From Thermophilibacter provencensis (GTDB lineage Bacteria > Actinomycetota > Coriobacteriia > Coriobacteriales > Atopobiaceae), in NCBI RefSeq assembly GCF_030372065.1, contig NZ_JAUDEA010000004.1, forward strand, positions 1-64,000: a stretch of 64,000 nt of DNA, given 5' to 3'. This document shows, piece by piece, positions 24,601 to 36,100 of the stretch. The position numbers were made by a program, and so were the translations under genes. Each line of letters starts with the position of its first letter. Positions within the stretch are counted from its first letter, which is position 1. The notes beneath the pieces were generated by a model. That model saw only the letters and a list, made by a program, of their open reading frames with translations. It was not told the DNA's origin and made no database searches.

Positions 24601-24620
24601 TCTCGTGAACGGAGGTGCCT

Positions 24621-26087
24621 ATGAGCGACGAGGCAATGGTCGAGCTCCTGCTTTCTCTTGCCCAGCTTCCGGAAGAAACGGAGTGGCTCGAGTTTAAGAC
24701 CGACAACTCGGACGCGACCGCCGTTGCTCGGGACATCTCGGCTCTTGCCAACTCCGCGGCTTACAGCGGAAGGAGCTGCGCCTACAAGATCTGGGGCATC
24801 GATGACCAGTCTCGCGAGCTTGTTGGCACCTCCTTCAGGCCTCTCAGCCAAAAGGTAAAAGGAAACCAGCTTCTTCCCATTTGGCTCAAGCGCGTCCTCT
24901 CCCCTAACGCAACCTATGAGTTTAGCGAGACGCATCACTCGGGCAGGCGCTTTGTCATCCTCACCGTTTGGGCAGCCGTCAGGCAGCCCGTCACCTACGA
25001 TGGGGTTGCGTACATTAGGGAGGGGTCAAGCACAACGCGGCTCGAAAGCGCCTCTGAGCGGGAGGTTGTCTTGTGGCAGAGGCTTCAAACGAGGGATTTT
25101 GAGAGCCTCGCCGCCAAGCAGGACGTGTCCGCTGAAGACCTCGGCGGCCTTCTTGCCGTTGACGCCTTCTATTCCGCCCTTGCGCGACGCACCCCCTCCG
25201 ACTTTGAGGAAATCTGCAAGGACCTTGTTGCCCAAGAGCTTGTGATGAGGCAAGACAACGGTCGCTACACGATTACCAATCTGGGGGCGCTTCTCATTGC
25301 GCGGCGGCTCACGGACTATCCTGCGCTCAGGAGACGCCAGCTCCGCGTTGTGAGATTTGAAGGCACCTCGCGCACGAGCATCATCGAGGATCGGTTCTTT
25401 GACGAGGGATACGTGCTCTCCCTCCCGAAGGCCGAGGCGCACATCATGTCCGTCACGCCGGCGCGCGAGGAGCTTGACGGGATGTTTCGTCGCGTACGCA
25501 CGGCGTTTCCGCAGGCCGCGGTGCGCGAGCTCCTCTCCAACACCGTCATCCATCAGGACCTGGCAAACACGATGCAGTACCCAGAGGTTCACATCTTTGC
25601 CGACAGGCTCGAGTTCACCAACCCCGGTACGCTGCTTGTTCCCGAGGACCGCATTCTCAACGCGCTCCCAAAGACGCGCAACGGACGCCTTGTGGACATG
25701 CTGCGGCTCATGGACCTGTGCGAGGAGGAGGGCACGGGCTGGGACCTGACCATCGAGGCATGCGAGGAGGCGCACCTCCTCTCGCCGGAGATTCGCTCAG
25801 TTGAGGGCGAGGGGACAACCGTCACGCTTTTTTGCGGCGGCGGGTTTGACAGAATGACCAAGCGGCAGCGCATGGAGGCCGTGTACTGGCATGCGTGCTT
25901 GGCGTACGCACGTCGTTCGGCCATCAACAACCAGAGCATTAGGGAGCGGTTTGGCCTGGACGGCTCTCAGAGGAGCCGACTTGCGGTGTCGCGCCTGATA
26001 CGGGAGTGCTGCGAGCAGGGGCTTATCAAGGACGAGGATCCCGACGCGGGAACGCGGTACCGGAGGTACGTGCCGGCGTGGAGCTGA
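24621..26087 (+). CDS. AlbA_2 (Schlafen-like) DNA-binding domain protein with HATPase-type C-terminal domain
   Basis: 488 residues from ATG 24621, preceded by GGAGGTG. The N-terminal AlbA_2 domain shows ETEWLEFKTDN, KIWGIDD and VAYIREGSSTTRL. A middle winged-helix-like part follows (SDFEEICKDLVAQELV...NLGALLIARR). The C-terminal HATPase_c_4-like domain has AVRELLSNTVIHQD, IFADRLEFTNPGTL and GTGWDLTIEAC, and the protein ends in a second winged helix. These proteins are annotated as putative transcriptional regulators or ATPases; their biochemical role is not settled. It is flanked by direct repeats of about 150 bp, suggesting a mobile or deletable cassette. Confidence 0.82.
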   Translation: MSDEAMVELLLSLAQLPEETEWLEFKTDNSDATAVARDISALANSAAYSGRSCAYKIWGIDDQSRELVGTSFRPLSQKVKGNQLLPIWLKRVLSPNATYEFSETHHSGRRFVILTVWAAVRQPVTYDGVAYIREGSSTTRLESASEREVVLWQRLQTRDFESLAAKQDVSAEDLGGLLAVDAFYSALARRTPSDFEEICKDLVAQELVMRQDNGRYTITNLGALLIARRLTDYPALRRRQLRVVRFEGTSRTSIIEDRFFDEGYVLSLPKAEAHIMSVTPAREELDGMFRRVRTAFPQAAVRELLSNTVIHQDLANTMQYPEVHIFADRLEFTNPGTLLVPEDRILNALPKTRNGRLVDMLRLMDLCEEEGTGWDLTIEACEEAHLLSPEIRSVEGEGTTVTLFCGGGFDRMTKRQRMEAVYWHACLAYARRSAINNQSIRERFGLDGSQRSRLAVSRLIRECCEQGLIKDEDPDAGTRYRRYVPAWS

Positions 26088-26118
26088 GGGCGGGCGCGGG
26101 TCGCGCGGGCGGGCCGGC

Positions 26119-26410
26119 GGCGGCGTTCTCTATATCACTCATGATCAACGCTTGGGGCACGGCGCGGCCGGACGGGCTGCCACAGGGCGCTGAGCTGGGG
26201 GTTTGATGCTCTTCTGTCTTGCTTGGCGTTGATTTTTCTTTATCATCTCTATATCACCTGTATATCAGAGCGCATCATTGGCGCCGTCGCGGATCTGACG
26301 GTGGAGCGGGGCCGGCCGTTGTTATCCCCGTTGGAGAGTAAGAACGGGGTCGCGCGGCGGCTCGGAAGGCTTGCTGGCCGTGTTGTTACGCTCGAACGGG
26401 AGTAACAACA
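26119..26410. repeat. Direct repeat B, copy 2 with extended 3' part
   Basis: It starts 31 bp after the AlbA_2 gene stop. The first ~150 bp match copy 1; the following ~140 bp (GGCCGTTGTTATCCCCGTTG, then AAGAACGGGGTCGCG) match only copy 3. No gene follows, although the layout up to the TATC-rich promoter tail is the same as before the AlbA_2 gene. Confidence 0.78.
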
Positions 26411-26473
26411 CGGTTGGATATCGGTTCGAGGGGCCTCTCAATCGAGTTGTTACGCCCATTGGTGGGTAACAAC
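26382..26473. repeat. GTTGTTAC/GTAACAAC hairpins
   Basis: GTTGTTAC (26382-26389) pairs with GTAACAAC (26402-26409). A second hairpin, GTTGTTACGCCCATTGG with GTGGGTAACAAC, spans 26446-26473. Related GTTGTTA boxes occur at 26333, 26945 and 27006. No T-run marks them as terminators, so they are a further small repeat family in this gene-poor stretch. Confidence 0.6.
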
Positions 26474-26755
26474 GCGGGCAGGTCGTGGATGCGACCTTGT
26501 TGGGTGCGGATTCTGCGGTTGCTGGGGCGTTTTTGCCGATTAACTGCAGAAAGTGCACCCAATGGCGAGGAGGGCGCGTAGGTCATCCGGTGAAAGCGAG
26601 GGCCGCTAGCGCGCAAGCGCGAGCGGCCCACATCGCAAGTAGCGGCACTGCCTAGGTTCCCCAACGTAGGCGGCCGTCGAGCCTATTGTAACTACACCCA
26701 CGAGGTTATGCACAAGATTTGGGTCTTGTCTCAGGAGCGGGACTCGAACGCGGGC

Positions 26756-27035
26756 CGACGGCGTTCTCTATATCACTCACGATCATCGCTTGGGGCACGG
26801 CGTGCCCGGACGGACTGCCGCGGGGCGCTGAGCTGGGGTTTTGAGGCTCTTCTTTCTTACGTGACGGCGAGTTCTCTTTATCAGCTCTATATCAAAGTGC
26901 GTCATCGCCACCATGGGCCTGATGGCGGAGCGGAGCTGGCCGTTGTTATCCCCGTTGGAGGGTAAGAACGGGGTCGCGGGGCGACGCGAGGGGGTTCTTG
27001 GCCGTGTTGTTACACCTGAACGAGGGTAAGAACGG
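26756..27035. repeat. Direct repeat B, copy 3
   Basis: It matches copy 2 along about 280 bp, including the GGCCGTTGTTATCCCCGTTG segment. It is preceded by a divergent spacer (26474-26755) with no recognisable gene. It lies just before the terminator of the giant surface-protein gene. Confidence 0.75.
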
Positions 27036-27054
27036 GGTCGCGTGGCAAGAAAGA

Positions 27055-27083
27055 GGGCCGGCACCCGGATGGGGTGCCGGCCC
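27055..27083 (-). terminator. Terminator of the giant surface-protein gene
   Basis: GGGCCGGCACCC (27055-27066) pairs perfectly with GGGTGCCGGCCC (27072-27083), with a 5-nt loop. On the minus strand TCTTTCTTG follows. It lies 27 bp after the stop codon at 27110. Confidence 0.9.
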
Positions 27084-27109
27084 AGAAGCCGTCGGACCAG
27101 CCGCCGACG

Positions 27110-30100
27110 CTACTGCTTGCGCTTCCTGCGTGCGAGCAGGCCGATCCCAATGAGGGCCGCTCCGCCGGCACCCAGGATGGCGGGCAGCGCCGTCATGGTG
27201 TGGTCGCCGGTGTCGGGCACCGTAGGCTTATCGGGCTCGGGCTCGTCGCCAGGATCGGGCTCGTCGCCTGTGTCGGGAATCGTGGGCTCGGGCGTGTCGC
27301 GCACCACCACGATGGCGGTACCGTCGCCGTTGTCCACGCTCACGGCGTCGCGAAGGTCGGCCGGGGTGTTCTCGGCCAGGGCCAGCGACCCGTCCTCAAA
27401 GACGAGCAGCGTCACGGGGGCGTTGAGCAGCTCGTAACCCTCGGGCGCGACGGTCTCGGTGAGCACGTACTTCTCGCCAGCGATGAGGCCGGTCACGGGC
27501 GTGCCGGGCGTGACGTCCTTCTCGGCGGTGCCGTCGGCAAAGGTGCCGGAGAGCGTGAACTCGGCGCCCTCAAGGGCCTCGCCGGACTCGCTCTGCTTGG
27601 CAACCACGATCTCCACGGGCGTGTCCTGCGCGGTGACGGTCACCGTGCCGGACTCGGCCACGTAGCCAGCGGGAACCGTGGCGGGATCGACCACCAGGTT
27701 ACCCTGCGCGTCCACCGTGAAGGCGAGCGTGCCGTCGATGAGCTCAAAGCCGGCCGGGGCAACGGTCTCCACGAGCTGGTACTCGTAGACGGTGCCGCCC
27801 TCGACGCTGGCGATAAGCCCGCTCACGGAGGTGGTGCCGTCAACGGGGACGGTCCGGGTCTCGGCCTCGGCCGCGGGCGTGCCGTCGGCGTTGGCAAAGA
27901 TGCCGGTGAGCGTGAACTCGGCGTCCTCGAGCGCGTTGCCGGAGAGGTCGGTCTTGGAGAGCTCGATGGAGACGGGCTCGTCCGTGGCGGTGATGGTGAT
28001 CACGCCGGCGTCCACGCCCAGCGCGTACGCTGGGGCGTTGCCCTCGGCCGCGGGGGCCAGCGTGCCGTCGGCGTTCACCGTGAAGGTGAAGCTGCCGGCG
28101 ATGAGCTCGTAGCCCGCGGGGGCCGCGGTCTCGGTGAGCACGTAGGTCTGGCCGGCCACCAGCTGAGCGGAAACGACGCTCGTGAGGCCGTCCGTGGTGG
28201 AGAGGGTCAGCGCCTCGGTGCCGCCGTTCGCGAACGTGGAGCCCTCGGCCGGAGCCAGACTGAACGTGGCGCCGGTGAGCGGCGCGCTGTTCTCGCCCAG
28301 CTTCTCGATCTGGACCTCGACGGGCTCATCGGTCACGGTGACCGTCACCACGCCGCGGTTGGCGTGGCTGTAGGCAGCGCCGTTCTCGGCGTCCTCGGGC
28401 ACGGAGATGGTGCCGTCAGCGCCCACCGTGAAGGTGAAGCTGCCCTCGGCAAGCTCGTAGCCAAGCGGGGCCTCGACCTCGGTGAGGACGTAGGTCTTGC
28501 CGGCAACGAGGTCCGGGACGGCCACGGTGCCCTCGGCCGTGGAGGTGATGGTGGCAAGCTCGGTGTCCGGGTCGTCGGCAGCGGCGAGCGAGAAGGACGC
28601 GCCCTCGAGCTGCGTTCCGTCCGTGGAGAGCTTGATCAGGCCAACCTCGATCGCGGCGTCCGTGGCAACGATGGTGATGCCGTCGTCGGCAACGGCAAAG
28701 GCCGGGTCGTTCTCGGCGGAGGCGGCGGCGATGGTGCCGTCGGCGTTCACCGTGAACGTGAAGCTACCGGAGATGGCCTCGTAGCCGGCCGGCGCGTCGG
28801 TCTCGGTGAGCACGTAGGTCTGGCCGGCAACCAGACCGGTCACGGGCCTGCCGGGCGTTGCGGAAACGACGCTGGTGGAGCCGTCCGCAAAGTGGCTGCC
28901 CTCGGCAGGGACGAGCTCGAAGGCGGCGCCGGAGAGCGCGTTGCCCTCAGTGTCCTGCTTGGACAGGTTGATCTGGATGTCCTGGTCGTGCGCCGTGATG
29001 GTGAGGCCGTCGTCGGAGACGTCATAGCCCGCGGCACCCTCGGCGCGCTCGTCGGAGACGGCGTGGATGGCGCCGTGCTCGTCAACCGTGAACCGGAACT
29101 CGCCAAGGAGCTCGTAGCCCTTGGGCGCCGTGGTCTCGGTCAGCTTGTAGACGTACTCAGCGCCCTCGCGCGTGGCGATAAGCCCGTCGATGGTGATGGT
29201 GTTGTCCTCGAGCGTAAGCTCGCGCGTGGCGGAGCTGCCCGGCGTGCCGTTCTCGTTGGCAAACGTGCCGGAGAGCGAGAAGACCGCGCCGTTGAGGGCG
29301 TTCTCGGCAAGGTCGGCCTTGTTGAGCGTGACCTCGATCGGGGCGTCGGTGGCCGTGACGGTGATGACGTCCGTGCCATCGAAGCTGTAGCCCTCCTGGT
29401 CGAGCGCGGCCGTGATGGTGCCGTCCGCGTTGACCGTGAACTCAAACACGGTGGTGTTGAGCTCGTAGCCCGCCGGGGCAACGGTCTCGGTGAGCGTGTA
29501 GTCCGTGTCCACGTTCAGGAGGCCAACAAGGACCACCTGCCCCTGGCCGTCGCTCACAACGTGGAGCACGCCGTTCTGAATGTCGTTCTGGCCGTCGCCG
29601 TTAAGGTCGACGGACGTGGAGGCAAAGCCCTTGCCCTGCTCGGGCGTGAGCGTGAACTCGGCGCCCGGAAGGGCGGTCCCGCCCTTGGTGCTCACCTTGA
29701 GGAAGGTGACCTCTGTCTGGAGGTCGGTCGCCGTGATGGTGACCGTGCCGTTTGCATCCTCGGCGGCAACGTACTTGCCGGTACCGTCGGTACCCTCGGC
29801 TACGCCGGCCGTCGTCTCGTCGGGATCGACGAGCGTCACGGTACCGTCGGTGCCAACGGTGAAGTCGACCCACCCGGCAACCTCGTGGCCGTTCGGGGCA
29901 ACAGTCTCAGTGAGCGTGTAGGTGCCGCCCGCAACGAGCAGTGCGTCGTCGAGCGACACCTTGCCCGTGCTCTCGTCAACGGTCACCTGAATGGAATCGG
30001 TGGAGCCGTTCGCAAAGGTCGTGTTCGTACCCGCCTTGGGGGCCACGGTGAACTTGGCACCCGAAAGTGCCTTACCGTCCTCGTCAACCTTGGCGAGCGT

Positions 30101-33100
30101 CACCTTGATGGAGGGGTCTGTGGCCTTGATGGTCACGAGGCCGTCCTCCGCGCTCACGTCGTAGCCGGTCGGCTGGTTGGTCACCTTGAGCGAGCCGTCG
30201 GCGTTGACCTCAAAGACCAGGTTGCCGTCAATCAGCTCGTAGCCCGCGGGAGCCTTGGACTCCGTAACTGTATAAGTGCTGCCCGCAACGAGAAGCCCAG
30301 TAAGCCCGAAGGATCCGTTGGCATCGGTCTTCTTGGTGAGGGAATCGCTCTTGCCGTCGGCAAAGGCATCGCCCTCGGCGGGTGTGATGGTGAACTCGGC
30401 ACGCGCGTAAGGGTTCGTTACGCCGTCGAGCGTTGCGTCACCATCCTTCTGGAACGTGACGTCAATCTTGGTGTCGACCGCGGTGATGAGGTTGATGCCA
30501 CCGTCCTTGCCCACGGCGTAGGAGCCGGAGCCATCCGTGGTGGTCCCGAGGCTCACCACGTCACCGTTCTTGTCCACCGTGAAGGTGACGGACCCTGCGA
30601 GCTCGTAGCCCGCAGGAGCCGTCTTCTCGGTGAGCGTGTAGGTCTCGCCGGCAACGAGCAGCGCGTCATCGAGCGTCGCCACGCCGTTTACGGTGGTCAC
30701 GTCAACGGAGGTCTCCCCGCCCGCGAGCCTGCCGCGGATGGTGAAGGTGGCCAGGCTCTCAAGAACCGTGCCGTCCTGCGCGACCTTCTTAATCTTGAGC
30801 TTTGTGGGCGCGTTCTGCGCGGCCACAGCCTGCTCCGTGGACACCGTGTCACGATCGATCGTGAACTCAGCGCTCGTCACGGGCTTGTCGCCCACGTGAC
30901 CGACGTAGCCTTCGGTGGGCGTGGTCTCGTCAAAGCGATACGTGCCCCACGCAAGACCGTCAACGGCGATCTGTCCGTTGCCGTCCGTGGTGAGGCCAGT
31001 CTTGCCCTCGACGTCGGCCCACTCGCCGTCCGCGCCCTTCGTCTGGAGCGAGAAGGTCGCGCCCTCGAGCTCGTCGCCCTCGTCGTCGGTCTTGGTCAGC
31101 GTGGCCTTGCCCGTCAGGCGCTCGTTCTCAAGATCGAGCGTCACCACGGTGCCGTGATCGACGTCCTTGAGCTCGAAGGTCACGGCGAGCGCCGCGGCGT
31201 CCTTCGGCACCTCGTAGCCCTGGTTGGCCGTCTCCACGAGACGATACGTGCCCTTCAGGTTGAGGGTGAGTCGGAGCTCGCCGGCATTGGCGGGCGTCGC
31301 GCTGTCGGCACCGGTCGCCTGATAGCCGTTCTCGGCATCAAGCGTCAGCGTGTAGGCGTTGCCCGTCTCGAGCCCCCCGGCGACGCTCACCCACGTGGAG
31401 CCGTCGAGGCACTGGAGCTCAAAGACGGCATCATCGATTGGGGCGCCATCCGTGGCGTCGCTCTTCGTCAGCGAAACCGTGGCCTGGAAGGGCGTGTTGA
31501 GAAGGACGTCGCCGGGGTTGTCCTCGGCGTTGTCCTTGACCGTGACCACGGCCTCGTGGTCGGTCTCCTGATCGAGCGTGAACGGGAAGACCGCCCCCTC
31601 CCCGGAGGGCAGGGCGGCGTCGGCGGTGGTCGAGCGCTCCAGCAGGTAGTAGCTGCCAGGCTGGAGGCCGTCGGAGAGCTTGCCGCGGCTGTCATCGGCG
31701 GTGCCCAGGGAGGCGCCGTCCTCGAAGGCAACGTCGCTGCTCTTGGAGGCAAACGTGCCGTCGGCGCCCGTGGTCAGGCCCTCGGCCATGAGCTCGTCCG
31801 CGCCGTCTACACCCGTGCCCGCGCGGTACAGGTCAAACGTCACGCCCTCGAGGCCGTCGCCGCTGGTGAGCTGCTTCGTGAACTGGAAGTAACCACGGAA
31901 GACCTCGTCGGTGACCTTGATTTCCGCCACGGTGCCGGCGCTCGACGTGACCCCGTTGATGGAGCCGTCCGCAGCGATGGTCAGGGAAACGTCTGCGGCG
32001 CGGGCGTAGTCCTGGGGCAGGTCGCCGGTCTCGACGACCTTGTAGGAGCCAGCCTTGAGGCCGATGATGTCGCCGGCGCTGGCTCCTGTCATCTCAACGG
32101 AGCCAGAGGTGTCGGCAGAGCCGGAAGTGATGCCGCCGGCCCAGACGTCGGTCGCGGGCACGCCGTCCGGCCAGACGAAGCTCGTCTCCATGCCCTTGGG
32201 GTCACGATTCCACACGGCATAGACCGTCGCCTTGTCCGCGCTCATGACGGAGAGCTCGACGTCGTCGACGTTCTCGCCATTGTTGGAGTCGCTCACCTTG
32301 TTGAGCGAGAAGCGCGTGGCGACGTTGGTGATGGTAGAAGCGGCCTGGTTGCCGGTGTCGGGGTCCGCTGTCGCGGGGCCCGTGGTCGTGCCGCCGCCCT
32401 CGTACGTGGGGTAGAAGCCGGGCACGGAGCCGGCGGCCTCGGACACGCGGTAGGTGTAGGCCTTGCCGTCGCCGTCGTACTTGGGCAGGTCGCTGGCCTT
32501 AGCGGAGCCGTCGTAGGTCCACTTCCAGCTGTCCTTGCCCCACGTCCATGCGGGCTGGCCGGCGATCTTGGTCACGTTCTCCCACGTCGCGTCCTCCGCG
32601 GCGGGGTTCTCGGCCGTGGTTCGCTCGAGGGCGAGGGTCGGAGTCTTGTCCGGGGTGCCGTCATTGTTGGCATCTCCCGGGACGAGGCCGGTTGCCCCAA
32701 AGGTGTTCCACTCCTTCTTGCCGCTCAGGGTAATGGTCTGGAGTGTGTTGGTGAAGGTCTGGTCGGCATCACCGGAGCCGTTGCTGGCGGAGCTGTCACC
32801 AGTCACCGCGGCGTGTCCCTTGTCTAGGCCGTCCACAATCGCGCCATCAAGGCTGTATCCGCCCGGCACGACCTCGACGGCGCGGTAGCGGTACGGCTTG
32901 CCGTTCTCGTCAAAAGCTGGCAGGTTGCCAAAGGTCTTGATGCCCTCGTTCGTACCCGCCGCGCCCGTGACGGTTACGGACTTCACGCGGGTACCATCCG
33001 CCTTGGTGACGTACTCCCACGTGCCGCCGCCGTCCGTCGAGCGCTGGAGATAGAAGGTGGTAGACCAGTCGGTCTCACCGGAGACCTTGTCGCGCAGGCC

Positions 33101-36100
33101 CCACTTGTTGCCGTCATCGTCCCAGGCCTTCTTGATGGTCAGGCTGGTGGCATCGAGGGTGTTGGTGATGGTGGTCTGGCTGGTCGAGGTGGTGGAGTTG
33201 TTGTCTGTGTTCCGAGTCGAGGAGAGCGCGGTTGTGCCCTCACCGGTGTAGGAATTGGTGAGGGGGTAGGTGATATCGAGATCGTCGCCGGTCGGGTTGG
33301 CGACGTCCTTGCCGCCAACCTTCGTCTCTACGACGCGGTACTGGACCAGCGTTCCGTCCTTCAGCTGGTTGGGCAGCACGTTCCACGTGTGGCTCCAGTT
33401 TGGACCCGTAAGGGTCTGGGTGGCGGTAATGCCGCCGTTCGTGCCAGCGACGCGCGTCAGCACTTCGCTCGCGTTGCCCCACTCGCCCCAGCTCGTGCCG
33501 TCATTCGACGTGCGCGCCTGGAGCTCAACGGTCACGGACGTGGGACGCAGGCCCCACTCGTCGTTACCGTCGCCCTCCCAGCTCTTCTTCACCGAGGCCG
33601 TGCCGGCAAGGCGGTTCTCGAGCTTGCCAAACGCGCCCGAGTAGCTGCCTTCCCCATCGGGGTCTGAACCCCGTGCCTCAACCGAGCCGGTGGTGATGCG
33701 GTACGCCTGGTTGTTGTCCGCGAGCTTCTCGGTCACGGTGTAGGTCCAAGCGGTTCCGTCGGGAGCCCACTGCTCGAGGTTGGAGATGGTATAGGTCCAA
33801 GTGTCGGCGTCGGTGTTGGACCACTGGAGATAGGCCTCACCGCTGGCGTTGGTGCTCTGGAGCTTCACCGGCTCCTCGGCGGTCTGCTTGGTGCTGTGGC
33901 GCGTGAGCGTGATATCAAGGCTATCAGGCCTGGTTTTGAAGGCGTTGCCCAGGTCGTTCCAGTACTTTGTGCCGGTGAGCGTGAGGTCATTGTCCTCGGC
34001 GTAGGTGTTCTTGAAGGAGAAGTCGACCTCGTCGTCCGCCTTCACGAGCGTGGCGCCGTCCTCCATCGCCTCAGGCGACTGAGAGCCCGCCTCGATGACG
34101 GCGTCAGCCTTAAGATCGCCCATCCCCACCGTGGTGGTGTAGCCGTTCACGGCCTTCTCGACCACGTAGTAGTGCCAGTATTCGCCAAGCGGGGTGTAAA
34201 TCTCGAGGTCCTCAAAGGTGTGCGTGGCGGTGCCGGTCTTGTCGCTGTCATCCGACTCAAACGACGTAATGGTAGCCTCGTCGACCTTCTCGGCGCTGTC
34301 CTCGCCCTCCTTCGGGTCAAAGCGATAGAGCGAGAAGGTCACGTTGGGGAACTTGTCGTCCTCCTCGCGCTGGCCCTCCACGATCTTCTTCACCGTGAGG
34401 TTGCCCTTCGCGGGCGCGTAGGTGTTACGCAGGACAAACGAGCCAGCCTCGCCGTGCTGGGCCGCGTAGACGTCATCTGCCGTGGTGAGGCCCTCCTCGG
34501 AGGCAAAGTCAATCTTCTCAACGTCTTCGTCAGACAGCGGCAGCGCCGGCGTGCCGATAAGGCCGGTGATCACCTCAACCGCACGGTACTCGTAGCGACG
34601 GCCGGAGGCGTCGTAGCGCGGCAGCGCGCCCTCGGCGCCGGGCTCAACGTCGTTGTTGTCGCCCTCTTTGACGATCGTAAAGCTGTAGGTGGCCTCGGAG
34701 CCCTCGAGCGTACTGGTCCAGGCAACAACGCCGGGGCCCTCGGCCGGAACCCACTTGTCCCCGTCCTTCTCGATGTGTGCCTCGGGCCAATCCTGATCGC
34801 CCACATAGCGCCGCTGGAGAAGAACCAGGATCTGGGGCAGCGCGGCCTGGCCAACGTCGCCGGGGACGTTCTGCCAGATCTTGCTACCACCCACGCGCAG
34901 GGTGTTCTTGAGGCTGTTCACAAAGGTGTAGCCCTCGCGCAACGCGTAGGAGGAGCCCGCCTCGTCACCGGTGGCGGTATCAACCGCCTCGGGCTTCTCG
35001 GTGTCAGCGAGGTTCCAGAGGGCGGTGTCGGAGAGCTTCACGCCCTCAGGGGCCTCCCAGTCATTCAGCAGGTCATCCTCCTTAAACGTCACGTCCTGGT
35101 AGTCCAGGCGCGCGGCGGCATCGGGGATGTTCTCCACGGCGTAGTAGGTGTAGGCGTAGCCGTTGGCGTCATACGTGGCGAGGTTGGGCGCCGTCGCCTT
35201 CCACTGGTACTGCGAGACGTCGCCGTTGTCGTCCTTCAGGGCCTCCCAACGCCAGCTGATGTAGCCGGTCACCTTCTGGGGCGTGGAGCCCTCGGCCGCG
35301 CTCACGCGATAGAGGGTGAGGTTGATGTCCGGGCGCTGGCCCGCGCCCTCCCTGATGTAGGCGTCGTTCCACTCCTTGAAGAAGACCACGTCGCGCGAGC
35401 CCACGAGGGAGTTCGTCGCGGTGTAGGTGCAGGTGTCCTTGAAGTGCCACACACCCGTGGTGTAGGTGGGCTCGGAGAGCGAGCTCGCGTAGCCGGCGTG
35501 ATCGTCGTCCGCCCACTCCTCGGTGACGGAGTAGCTCACCACCGTGCCGTTGCCGTCGTACTTGGGCAGGCCGCAGATGCCCGTGGCGACGGTGTTCTCG
35601 TCGTCGGTGCCCTTGGGCACGCTGACCAGAAGGGTGGTGCGGCCGTTCTCGTCCGTCTCGACCGAGCCGGTCAGGCGCTTGGGGGCCTCGCCGGAGAGGT
35701 CCGGGTCCTCCTCGAAGAGCGGGAGGGTGTTGCCGTTGTTGAGCTTGACGGTGGCCCGGCCCTCGTCGTCCACGGCGAAGACTGCCTTGGGGTCGTCGCA
35801 GGAAATGCGGTAGACGGCGTCCGGGCGGTCGTCGGCCTTGGTGGCGCCGTCCTTCCAGGTCTTCTCGATCGAGATGTTTACCAGGCCGATGCGACGGTTG
35901 CTGACGTAGAACGTGGGGAGCTCGTAGGGGCTCTCCTCGGCAGTCGCGCTCTTGTAGCTCACCTCGTAGACGTGCTCGCCGGTGGAGACGCGCTCGAGAT
36001 GGGCGTTGTTGAAGCCGCTCTCCTCGTAGCCCCAGCCAGTGTTGACCCAGGACGGGACCTGCTCGCTGTCCTCGTACTTCTTGCGCGCCTCGTCGTAGGT

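Noticed and set aside
29000-31900. Tandem DNA repeats as a CRISPR or satellite
   Set aside because: The periodicity is that of the SpaA-like protein domains, with diverged DNA and an intact reading frame.
27074-32827. A 1917-codon open frame on the plus strand opposite the giant surface-protein gene, and a similar 1352-codon one at 33896-37954
   Set aside because: They are in the antisense shadow of a repeat-rich, GC-biased gene. Their translations are Gly/Val/His/Arg-rich without domains, and the minus-strand frame has signal peptide, domain repeats and sorting signal.
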